This document shows, piece by piece, positions 7,879 through 16,300 of a stretch of 58,248 nucleotides of DNA. The notes under the pieces are model-generated. The model had not been told where the DNA came from and searched no databases. It saw only the letters and a program-made list of their open reading frames with translations. The translations under genes were made by a program, and so were the position numbers. Position 1 is the stretch's first letter. The number at the start of each line of letters is the position of its first letter. Source of the DNA: CAZJQD01 sp964548165 [NCBI: uncultured bacterium] (lineage in GTDB: Bacteria; UBA8481); NCBI GenBank assembly GCA_964548165.1, contig CAZJQD010000020.1, positions 9,887-68,134 on the forward strand, given 5' to 3'.

Positions 7879-9330
7879 CTAATCCCGGTCGTACACGAGG
7901 AAGTTCTGGAACTGCCAGGGGTCCGAGAGATCGAGCTTCGGGTCGTTGTAGCCCCGGAACGCGTTCGGGGCGTTCTGCAGGGGAGTCCAGTCGGAGGGCG
8001 TGGAGAGGCACTTTCCGAGCCAGGGGTCGGCCTTCCCGAGGATGTACTCGTGGGGGATCTCGTCGGGAACGGTGAATCCGTTCGCGGGATTCTCGATCAT
8101 CCAGGAGACCGCGGACACGACCGAGATGGCGACCTGGAGCGTCGTGGCGTTCTGGTGCGGGACGAGGCGCCGCGATTCCTCGATCGAGAGGTCACTGCCC
8201 GTCCACCACGAGTTATAGGGGTGACCCATGAGAAGGGCGCCGAGGATGTCGGAGCCCGCGGTGATCTCGTCGTTCATGATACGCAGCTTCGGCTGGAGCT
8301 CGTAGTTGCGGCCCCGCAGTTCCCAGAGCGAGATGATCGCGGCGTCACAGGGGCAGTAGGCGTAGTGCATGGTCGGCCGGTAGACGGCCTTGCCGTCCCT
8401 CCAGACGGTGAGCGTGTCCGAGATCGTGTAGGCCTCGCCGTGGCGGACGACCATGCCGTAGGTCGTGTAGTTCGGAACCCAGGTGCGGACCCAGGTGTTC
8501 ATGCCCATCCTGGCGAGGCAGATCTGGTTGCGGGGCCCGTCCTTGTGCTCGAAGGCAAAGGGCGGCAGCTGCTTCTCGTGCGTACCCCAGCCCATCTCCG
8601 CCGTCGTGATGCCCTCCTCGCGGAAGCCCTCGATCGACCACGTGTTGACGAACTCGTCGATGGCCTTGGGCTTGTCCGAGACCTGCGTGTCGCGCTCGGA
8701 GCAGTGGATGACTTTGACGCCGAGCTTCATGGCGAGCTCGTTGTAGATGCCGCCGGAGAGGCAGTGCTTCAGCTCGTCGGCGAGCGCGCCCGAGGCCTTG
8801 CCGTCCGCGAGCATGCGCTTGGCGATGTCGACGAGGCCCCGGCGCGTCCAGTGCGAGATGAGCCCCGGGTTGGCGCCGTGCTCGATGACGGCCGTGGGTC
8901 CCTTGGCTTTCCAGCCGGCGATCATCTTCCGGATCTTCTGGTGGCGCCAGTAGAGCGTCTTCTCGGTGGGGTGATCGTAGCCCGAGTACGGGTCCCAGAC
9001 CTCGACGGAGGTGTTGATGTAGAGAACCCCGTGGTCGTGGCACCACTGGAGGATCTCGCAGCAATCGATGTTCCAGGCGAGGTCGATGAGCACGTCGCCG
9101 GAGCCGACGTATTGAGACAGGAGCGCGCCCATGTTCTCGCGGGTGACCCGATCGCGGACCCAGTGGACGCCCTGGTCCGTCCACGGCTTCATCTCCGCCT
9201 CCTTGTCCTCGAAGTCCATCACGGTGATGTTGGAAAGGGGCACCTGGAGGAGGCGCGGCAGGATCGGCAGGGTGCACTGGGCCACCGAGCCGAAGCCGAT
9301 CATGAGGATGCGCTGGGAAAACTGGATCAC
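7879..9330 (-). CDS. hss: homospermidine synthase
   Basis: 483 residues from GTG 9330. This start has GGGAG 8 nt upstream and puts the NAD-binding loop MIGFGSVAQCTLP at residues 9-21, as in known enzymes of about 475-480 residues; a longer frame up to 9432 is less likely. The enzyme uses NAD to join two putrescines (or putrescine and spermidine) into sym-homospermidine. Family segments seen include NTSVEVWDPYSGYDHP, IEHGANPGLISHWTRRGL, MGWGTHEKQLPPF and GSDILGALLMGHPYNSWW. It is the first gene of a two-gene operon with the decarboxylase, 10 bp apart, giving a short ornithine-to-homospermidine pathway. Confidence 0.93.
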   Translation of the reverse strand: MIQFSQRILMIGFGSVAQCTLPILPRLLQVPLSNITVMDFEDKEAEMKPWTDQGVHWVRDRVTRENMGALLSQYVGSGDVLIDLAWNIDCCEILQWCHDHGVLYINTSVEVWDPYSGYDHPTEKTLYWRHQKIRKMIAGWKAKGPTAVIEHGANPGLISHWTRRGLVDIAKRMLADGKASGALADELKHCLSGGIYNELAMKLGVKVIHCSERDTQVSDKPKAIDEFVNTWSIEGFREEGITTAEMGWGTHEKQLPPFAFEHKDGPRNQICLARMGMNTWVRTWVPNYTTYGMVVRHGEAYTISDTLTVWRDGKAVYRPTMHYAYCPCDAAIISLWELRGRNYELQPKLRIMNDEITAGSDILGALLMGHPYNSWWTGSDLSIEESRRLVPHQNATTLQVAISVVSAVSWMIENPANGFTVPDEIPHEYILGKADPWLGKCLSTPSDWTPLQNAPNAFRGYNDPKLDLSDPWQFQNFLVYDRD

Positions 9331-9466
9331 GAATGAGACTCCCGGGTAACGAGTTTGGGCGGCGTCGAAGACTGCGGAGAAATGCAGGCGCGATTCTGGC
9401 GTAGCCGGCGACGCGGTCAAGTTTAAATCCAATGAGCGGGGTGCGGCGGCGCCGCGATGGAGCGTG

Positions 9467-10933
9467 CTAGAGTTTCGGGGATGGTCCGGAGGAGAGGCCC
9501 AGGGAGGAGGAGAAGCCGATCCGGCCCGTGACGTAGGGCCAGGCCTCGGAGTACCACGACGCGGGATCGCGGCCCTCCGTGATGGCCCTGGCGGCCTCCG
9601 CGGCCATCTCCATCGAGTCGTGGATGTCGGTGTTCAAAAAGAGCCCCTGCCGGCCGACGGAGTAGAGGTTGGCGGTGCCGGAGAGCGTGCGGACCATCTC
9701 CTCGAGGTTTCGCTCGAAGCCGACGCGATACATCGGGTAGGCGTCCTGGAGCCGGGCGACGTGGGCGCCGGCCACGTCGGCGCGGTTGATGAGCTCGATG
9801 CGGTCGATGTCGGCGAGGGCGCGAGAGATCAGTTCGTCATCGGGAGCGTTCCAGCGCTCGTCGTCGAAGTCGCAGCTGTATTCGAAGCAGAGCACGGTCT
9901 GGCCTTCAGGGACCATGCGGGAACCCATGTTCTTCTGCTCCGTGAAGCGGTTGCAGTGGAAGTGGGGATCGAGCATGTAGACCCAGTCATAGGGCGTAAC
10001 GCGATCGCGGCGGATGATGACGTTGATGAGGATGAGACCGCGGTATTTCAGCGCGTAGCCGCCATGAACGCTAAGCGATGATCCAGAGGTCTTGAGGGCA
10101 CGGGCGACGTGGGAGAGGGGGACGGTGGAGAGCACGGCGTCCACCGGGATGGATTCGAGCTCGCCGCTCCTGCCCGTGACGAGGACACGCTCGATCCGGC
10201 CATTGGCCTCCTCGAGGCCCGCGAGCGCGCAACCGAGCCGGAACGATCCACCAAGGTCCCCGATGTGCTTCTCCATGTTCTCAAAGACGATCCCGATGCC
10301 GTCGTCCGGGTAGATGTACTCCTCCCAGTAGCGCTTGTGCTCCTCGCCCCGGCTGCCCATCAGTTTTCGCGCGATATCGCGAAGTCTGATTTCCTTGATT
10401 TTCTGCTCGGCAAGCAGATAAGAGAGAGCTCTTGCGGGAGTTCCCCAGACCTTCTCCGTGTAGGCTCCGCACGAGAAACGGTAAAGGGGGCGCCCGAAAC
10501 GCCGCAGGCCCCAGGACTCGAAGTCGGTATCTGGCTTCCTGGAGAGACCGGTTCTAAGCAGGAATCTTGCCATCACCAGGTGGCCGAACATGCTGGCGGT
10601 CAGGGGCAGGGGAAGGAACTTGAGGACCTCGAGAATTTCGAGCGGATACCGGAAGAGATGATTATGAACGAGAAGGCGCTCGTTGCGGCGCTTGGTCTTG
10701 AGTTCGCCGCTGTAGTGATCATAGAGGATCTTGTTGATCGCCGGGTTCTTGAGGTGAAAGGCGTGGGGGCCGAAGTCCATGCGCGGTCCGCCCTCCGTGA
10801 TGGGGCGCGACGCGGCGGCGCCGCCGACGAAGGGCAGGCGATCGATGACGATGACCTCGCGGCCCGCTTCGGCGAGACGCAGGGCCGCCGTCAGTCCGGC
10901 GGGACCGGCACCGAGGACGGCGACGCGTTTCAT
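9467..10933 (-). CDS. FAD-dependent amine-oxidase-fold oxidoreductase (protoporphyrinogen oxidase / UDP-galactopyranose mutase-like)
   Basis: 488 residues. The N-terminal dinucleotide-binding motif VLGAGPAGLTAALRLAEAG is followed by VGGAAASRPITEGG and FGPHAFHLKNP. Near the C-terminus the FAD-contacting segment NLYSVGRQGLFLNTDIHDSM is seen, and GRYA-like polar loops are absent. Such proteins often act on nucleotide sugars or polysaccharide precursors when next to sugar genes. The downstream end of the epimerase gene lies 16 bp upstream, so both are probably one operon for glycan synthesis. The exact reaction cannot be told from sequence. Confidence 0.75.
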   Translation of the reverse strand: MKRVAVLGAGPAGLTAALRLAEAGREVIVIDRLPFVGGAAASRPITEGGPRMDFGPHAFHLKNPAINKILYDHYSGELKTKRRNERLLVHNHLFRYPLEILEVLKFLPLPLTASMFGHLVMARFLLRTGLSRKPDTDFESWGLRRFGRPLYRFSCGAYTEKVWGTPARALSYLLAEQKIKEIRLRDIARKLMGSRGEEHKRYWEEYIYPDDGIGIVFENMEKHIGDLGGSFRLGCALAGLEEANGRIERVLVTGRSGELESIPVDAVLSTVPLSHVARALKTSGSSLSVHGGYALKYRGLILINVIIRRDRVTPYDWVYMLDPHFHCNRFTEQKNMGSRMVPEGQTVLCFEYSCDFDDERWNAPDDELISRALADIDRIELINRADVAGAHVARLQDAYPMYRVGFERNLEEMVRTLSGTANLYSVGRQGLFLNTDIHDSMEMAAEAARAITEGRDPASWYSEAWPYVTGRIGFSSSLGLSSGPSPKL

Positions 10934-10949
10934 CGACGAAGGGGCGGGC

Positions 10950-11915
10950 TTAGAGATGGTCCCGGTACCAGGCGATGGTCCGGGCGAGGCCTTCTTCCAG
11001 GCCTACCGTCGGTTCGAAGCCCAGGACTTCACGAGCGCTGTCGATGCTCGGCACGCGAATCTCGACATCGGCGCCGAGAGCGGGGACGTACTGGAGCTGG
11101 GAGGCGGTCTTCGAGATGGCGACGACGCGCTCGGCGAGCCCGGCCGTGGTGACGGTGGCGCGAGGATTGCCGATGTTGAAGGCGTGTCCGGCGGCCCCGG
11201 GCGCAAAGAGGGCCTGGCACGTGCCTGTGGCCATATCGTCGATGTAGCACCAGGAACGGATCTGCGTGCCGTCGCCGTTGATGCGCAAGGGTTCGCCCTT
11301 GAGGGCGGCCATCACGAACTTGCGAACGGCGCCTTCGCCGACCTGGCGAGGGCCATAGACGTTAAAGGGGCGGATCGTGACGACGTCGAGCCCGAAGTCC
11401 TGGCCGTAGGCGTGTGCCCAGTGCTCGGCGGCAAGCTTGGAGACGGAGTAGCCCCAGCGAAAGATGCCGACGGGGCCTTGGGATGTCTGCGTCTGTTCAT
11501 TGCCGCGGTAGACGTAAGGGCCGTAGACCTCGCTCGTGGAGAAGCAGATGACACGCATCGGTTTCAGCTCCTTGGCCGCCTCCATGACCATGTAGGTGCC
11601 CAGGACGTTGATCTCCATGGTCTCGGTGGGGCGGAGTGCGACGCTGTCGACGCCGGCGATGGCGGCGAGGTGGATGACGTAGTCGCAACCCCTCATGGCT
11701 TCGGTGACCGCTGACCGATCGAGGATGTCCGCCTCGCGCATCTCGGTCCGGGTGGGATCGAGCGTGGCGTAGCGGCCAGCGTTGCGGCGCTTGTTGTCGA
11801 GGAGCACGATGCGGCTGGCGCCCGAGGCCAGGAGCAGTTCGGCGACCGCGGTGCCGATGAATCCGGTGCCGCCGGTCAGGAGCACGGTGGCGCCGGACGC
11901 TTGGGTGAGAGTCAT
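10950..11915 (-). CDS. NAD-dependent sugar-nucleotide epimerase/dehydratase (extended SDR)
   Basis: 321 residues from ATG 11915; an in-frame extension to 11951 would add residues before the Rossmann fold and is less likely. The NAD-binding motif is LLTGGTGFIG, the active site is STSEVYGPY followed by YSVSKLAAEHW (Tyr-x3-Lys), and IRPFNVYGPRQ and RSWCYIDDMA are typical of GalE/dTDP-glucose dehydratase relatives. It probably modifies a nucleoside-diphosphate sugar for surface polysaccharide. It is followed after 16 bp by the FAD oxidoreductase gene. Confidence 0.88.
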   Translation of the reverse strand: MTLTQASGATVLLTGGTGFIGTAVAELLLASGASRIVLLDNKRRNAGRYATLDPTRTEMREADILDRSAVTEAMRGCDYVIHLAAIAGVDSVALRPTETMEINVLGTYMVMEAAKELKPMRVICFSTSEVYGPYVYRGNEQTQTSQGPVGIFRWGYSVSKLAAEHWAHAYGQDFGLDVVTIRPFNVYGPRQVGEGAVRKFVMAALKGEPLRINGDGTQIRSWCYIDDMATGTCQALFAPGAAGHAFNIGNPRATVTTAGLAERVVAISKTASQLQYVPALGADVEIRVPSIDSAREVLGFEPTVGLEEGLARTIAWYRDHL

Positions 11916-11963
11916 GGATGTGAGGCTAAAGGACGAGGCGCGAGGGAGCAACGCGCAATTGCT

Positions 11964-12806
11964 CTAGAACGGCGTGACGGGCGTGTTGAAGGTGCGGCCG
12001 ACCAGGGCGTGGAGGGCGGCTGAGAAGAAGAGGAAGCCGACGGCGCCTCCGAAGAGCAGGAGGCAGGTACGCACGATGCTGCTGTAGCCGGCCGAGCGCA
12101 GGGGGTACTTCTGCGCGCCGCGGGCCAGGAAGAGCCCGACCGTGCCGCTCGTGACCAGGCCCACGGACTGGGCGGCCAGGGCGGCGCCGGTGAGGCCGAT
12201 GCCCAGTGGGTCGATGACGCCCCCGGACTGGCGGATCACCTCCACGATGCTGATCCCCCAGAGGGAACCGACCCAGGCGAGCGTGAGGGAGAGCCCGCTC
12301 TCCTTGTAGATGGCGGACATCAGGAAGGTCACGCCGGCGATCACGAGTACGTGTCGGATGGCGTAGGAAAAGTGATCGGCGAAGAGAACACCGCCAACGT
12401 CGCGGTGAAGGAAGACGCTCTTCATCTGGAAGCTGAAGGCGCTGGCCAGCTCGGCGGAGGAGAGCCGAATGGCAAAGATGACGTACGCCAGGACCACGCC
12501 GCCCAGCAGGTGCAGGAGATTCATCACGAGTTCGGTGGAGGCCGCCTGGGGGTCGCCGCCGGGTGACCAGGAGATGTCGCGGTGCCGGGAAAAGAGCGAT
12601 CGCATCGTCTCGATGATGCCGACGGCGGTCAGGGCCACGCCGAGCGCGCCCAGGAAACCGATCACGAGAAATCGGGCCATGAGAATCCCGGCGAGACCGT
12701 AGAGCAGACCAATCAGGATGAGCATGGTGGGCCGTGGGACCGGGGTGATGGGTGAGGCGACCGCGGGGCTTGCCGTGGGGACCGGGGTCTGCGAGGGGGT
12801 GGACAT
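11964..12806 (-). CDS. multi-pass inner-membrane protein, unknown function
   Basis: 280 residues from ATG 12806. A Pro/Ser/Thr-rich N-terminal segment (about 25 residues) precedes seven or so hydrophobic segments, for example LILIGLLYGLAGILMARFLV, FLGALGVALTAVGI, LLGGVVLAYVIFAI, VLVIAGVTFLMSAI and LLLFGGAVGFLFFSAAL. No catalytic motif or known family is apparent. It lies 48 bp upstream of the epimerase in the same direction and may belong to that operon, for instance in export or modification of a glycan, but this is only proximity. Confidence 0.7.
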   Translation of the reverse strand: MSTPSQTPVPTASPAVASPITPVPRPTMLILIGLLYGLAGILMARFLVIGFLGALGVALTAVGIIETMRSLFSRHRDISWSPGGDPQAASTELVMNLLHLLGGVVLAYVIFAIRLSSAELASAFSFQMKSVFLHRDVGGVLFADHFSYAIRHVLVIAGVTFLMSAIYKESGLSLTLAWVGSLWGISIVEVIRQSGGVIDPLGIGLTGAALAAQSVGLVTSGTVGLFLARGAQKYPLRSAGYSSIVRTCLLLFGGAVGFLFFSAALHALVGRTFNTPVTPF

Positions 12807-13108
12807 AGCAGGGAGAAGACCAGAGCTCCGGGATGGTGTCAACCTGGGGACGACGGGGCTTGCCGCAGCATGCACCTCGGTCGACGTTACGGCTCGAGAG
12901 GAGGGTTCGAACCGCGCTTATCCCGCACGGTGATCATGGGGTGCGTTTCGTGAAAGGCTGTAAAACAATGAGATAAAACTGTTCGCCCACCTGTTTGCTC
13001 ACTTGTGAATTCTTTATACAACTGGTGCGGGTTTTGGCGGAGTTTCCCGTGGTCAATTGAGTGTGAAGGTTTATACGCACAATCTTATGCAAAATGGACC
13101 CTAAACCT

Positions 13109-13138
13109 TTGAAAAATATGGAAGTTATAGCGTAAAAT
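13109..13138 (+). promoter_or_regulatory. predicted sigma-70 promoter of the surface cluster
   Basis: TTGAAA (13109-13114) and TAAAAT (13133-13138) match five of six -35 and -10 consensus positions each, with an 18-bp spacer. It would start transcription near 13145, giving a leader of about 195 nt before GTG 13340. Confidence 0.55.
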
Positions 13139-13270
13139 CCGATACAAGGATCAGGAGCGCACGGATGCTGGGGACGAGCCATTGGCTTTGTTTGATATAA
13201 GTTCGCGTTGCCCGCGAATTCCTCCCTCCCCCCATACCTCCCTTCTTCCCCCCCATTCACTAAACCTCAA

Positions 13271-13295
13271 ATATACCACGTGTTGCGAGGTATAT
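13271..13295. repeat. 25-bp inverted repeat, left copy
   Basis: ATATACC (13271-13277) and GGTATAT (13289-13295) are perfect 7-bp inverted arms around an 11-bp spacer. The whole element matches 34266-34290 at 21 of 25 positions, including both arms completely. The two copies lie just outside the ends of the 21-kb surface cluster. It could be an operator for a dimeric regulator, an RNA hairpin, or the trace of an insertion. Confidence 0.7.
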
Positions 13296-13339
13296 AACTT
13301 CCCGTTGCCGCTTGGCGACATCAAGGCAGGTGATCTCGA

Positions 13340-13385
13340 GTGACCGGTCGGACTCTTTTTCTGAATAGGGATGCGCACCGGTCAC
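13340..13385 (+). promoter_or_regulatory. 9-bp inverted repeat over the giant gene's start
   Basis: GTGACCGGT (13340-13348, containing the GTG start) is perfectly complementary to ACCGGTCAC (13377-13385), leaving a 28-nt loop. In mRNA this hairpin would sequester the GTG start and leave the downstream ATG 13415 free, so it may control translation or decide which start is used. Confidence 0.4.
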
Positions 13386-16300
13386 GGGTGCAAGGTCGTT
13401 GGCGTGGAGCGGCCATGATCCACCTCTTGGGGATCATCGCCATGCTGATGGGGCTGGTGCCGCGAGCGCATGCCGCCACCAACGACAACTTCATCGAGAA
13501 CTCGGGAGGCCAGCCCTACCACAGCCCGACCGTCACGGCCTGGACCGGGAGTCCCTACACCTACCGGGACTCCGCCGACATCCAGGACACCATGGCGCCG
13601 CGCATCATGTTCTCCGTCTGGGCCAACGACATCACCGGCGCGACCTTGAACTGGAATGCGGGTTCGGGCTGGAACTACTACACGATGAGCTTCCTGACGG
13701 ACGCGGACTTCAAGTCGTATTGGACCACGGGACCGCTCGTCAGCGAGGTCCAGGCCCAGGCGCCCGGCACGGTCGTCCAGTATGACTTCAAGCTCGAGGA
13801 CGGCGGCGACCAGAACTGGCTCAAGTCCGACGGCTTCTTCGACGCCCCGACGACGGGCACGTCCTGGTCGTTCACCGTCGAGGGCATCAGCGCGACGCCG
13901 ACGACGGTGGCCGCCGACTCCTCCTCGACCGCCACCGTCTCCTGCTGGGTCACGCAGAACGGCACGCCCCTGAGCGGGCAGACGGTGACCTTTTCGTTCG
14001 TATCCGGCCCCGGCGCCTTCACGTCCAATAACGCGCGGTCGGTGACGGCGACCACGGACGCGAGTGGTCGCGCCAATGTCCAGGTATGGGCCGGGGACGC
14101 GGGCACGGCCGTCGTGCAGGCGACGAACGCCAATTTCACGACGGCGACCACGAGCGTCTCTTTCACTTCCTTCGTCATCGACGGCGATGACGCGGACTTC
14201 CCGGCCCGCTTCTTCGCATCCGGGATGAATAGCAACGACTCCAAGGTCGCCGAGGGAACCTGGATCTGGCGAGACGCTCTCGGGGACGCGCGCCCGGGAT
14301 CCGAGATCGACAATCCCGGTGGATACAACGCGGACAACTGGGACCTCTATGCCATCCGCCTGACCGGGACGCGCGACACGTTCCGCGTTCTCGCTTCTCT
14401 GAAGGACGGCGTCGGCGCCAACTACCCGATGGTCATCCTCTGCGTGGACACGGATGTCACGCGCGACACGGCGTCCACGGTCGCGGGACCCGGCCCGGGA
14501 CTTGCCACGTCGGTCAAGGACTTCGGCAACTGGTGGATGCCCGCCGGAGCCGCGACGGGCACGCGCCACCTCGGCGGCAATTCCCAGAACGAGAGGGGCG
14601 AGCGCCACCAGCGGGACCAGTCGAGCTCGGGCTCGAGCGACGGCTTGTATCCCAACCGCTGGCAGGTGGGTCCGGATAACGCCATGGACGGCGGCGCCGA
14701 TTCCACGGTGAGTGGCAAGCGTGATCCAGCCATCTCCGCGAATCGCGCCGCCGACGGCGGCGGGGGTAATCCGAGCGAGCTGAAGTGGGACTACAGCCCC
14801 GTCTCGAACGAGATCTACTTCGCGTTCCAGAACTACCGCGCGGACGCGGACCACTTCTTCTGGCTCGCGGATGAAACCACAACGACGAGCCTCAACTGGT
14901 TTGCCGGGTATTGGAACAAGGCCGGCAAGATCATGGACTTCGATTTCTTCGCGGTTCGCAGCGACGGCAGTTGGTACCGTGGCACCCAGATCACCGGGCG
15001 CAACTGGATGAACGGCGTGGCGTGGAACTCGAACACGGGTTACGCCGAGGTCACCACGGACACGGATGACGACAACCGGGGCATGGCCTACGTGGTCTCC
15101 GACACGGACAACCCGACGATCGAGGGCGTCATCGACCTGGACGACCTGTTCCGAGATACGGGCGTTCGCAACGGCGATCTCTTCCTGCTCGCCAGCGCTT
15201 ACGGAGCCGCGGACGGAAACGGCGCCTGGGATGGCGTTCCCGAGGACTTCGGAGGGAGCGGCGACTGGGGCGGCGAATCCCGCTTTCAGCAGATCTGGAT
15301 CGAGCGCCCCTCGTCGACGTCCGACGAGCAGACGGCCGAGTGGGAGCGCGCGATCACGTTCAACAACCAGAGCCCCGGCGGCGGCAAGGTCGGTACCTGC
15401 ATCTGGTATGCGCCCGGAGGCCGCAGCATCGGCTACAGCCGCAGGGAGTTCGACAACTCCACGAAGTCCTATCTTTCCGCAAGCGGCGACACCTTCGAGT
15501 TTGCCTGTCCCTGGGAGGATCTCCTCAGCCAGCGCCGGCCGCCCTTCACGCTCCGCTTCACCATCGGCGTGGGGCAGTCGGCGTCCGGGGGAGGGGACCA
15601 GTTCGACAACTTCCGCTACTTCATGGGGCGCCGCAAGGACGGCAGCGGCGCCTACGGCATGGTTTCCGGGCTCCTCGACGTCGTCTCCAACCAGACCTCG
15701 TCCAACGAGCTGAACGATTCCGACGTCGACTACTTCGTCGACGTCGACTTCAACCGGGACGGACGCGTCAACACGACGCCCGATACCGCGACGAGCCTGG
15801 GGCTGACGGAGTCCGGCGACACGGCCGTGCTCAATTCCGGGACCATCATCAACGACGCGACGCCCATCTTCCAGTGGACGTGGAACGATACCGACGGCGT
15901 CAACTCGATCCAACACCCGGCCTGGCAGGTCCAGGTCTTCTCGGACGCCGCGCATTCGGCGCTCGTCCAGGAGAAGTTCACGGAGAACGACAGCTCCACG
16001 CAATGGGAATACTCCGGCGCCGCGCTCTCGTCGGGAAACAACTACTACTGGCGCGTGCGCACGCGCGACGATTTCGGCTGGGGTCCGTGGTCGTTCACGA
16101 ACGCCATGTACACGGGAGGCCGCACCGACAGCTTCTCCTTCCGGATCAACTCCGTCCCGAATTCCCCGAGCTACCTCCGGGTCGACGGCGAAACGAACCC
16201 GACGACGCTCAACAGCGGCAACCCGACCTTCTCCTGGCGCTTCAGCGATCCGGACGCCAACGACGGGCAGAAGGGCTTCGCGATCGAGGTCTACAACGGC

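Larger units (their letters stand above)
12940..13339. other. AT-richer intergenic region upstream of the surface cluster
   Basis: About 530 bp separate the membrane protein gene from the giant exoprotein gene, and the last 400 bp are visibly richer in A+T than their neighbours. They hold a sigma-70-like promoter (13109-13138), a pyrimidine tract (13219-13256) and the 25-bp inverted repeat (13271-13295). A small frame of 108 codons runs across on the minus strand (12934-13260) but has no recognisable features and I do not call it. Confidence 0.6.

Noticed and set aside
12895-12925. GGGTTCGAACC resembling a tRNA T-loop
   Set aside because: Neither strand gives a 5-bp T stem, anticodon arm or CCA end around it.
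12934-13260. 108-codon minus-strand frame in the AT-rich leader
   Set aside because: It has no recognisable domain, crosses the pyrimidine tract, and overlaps the predicted promoter of the surface cluster.
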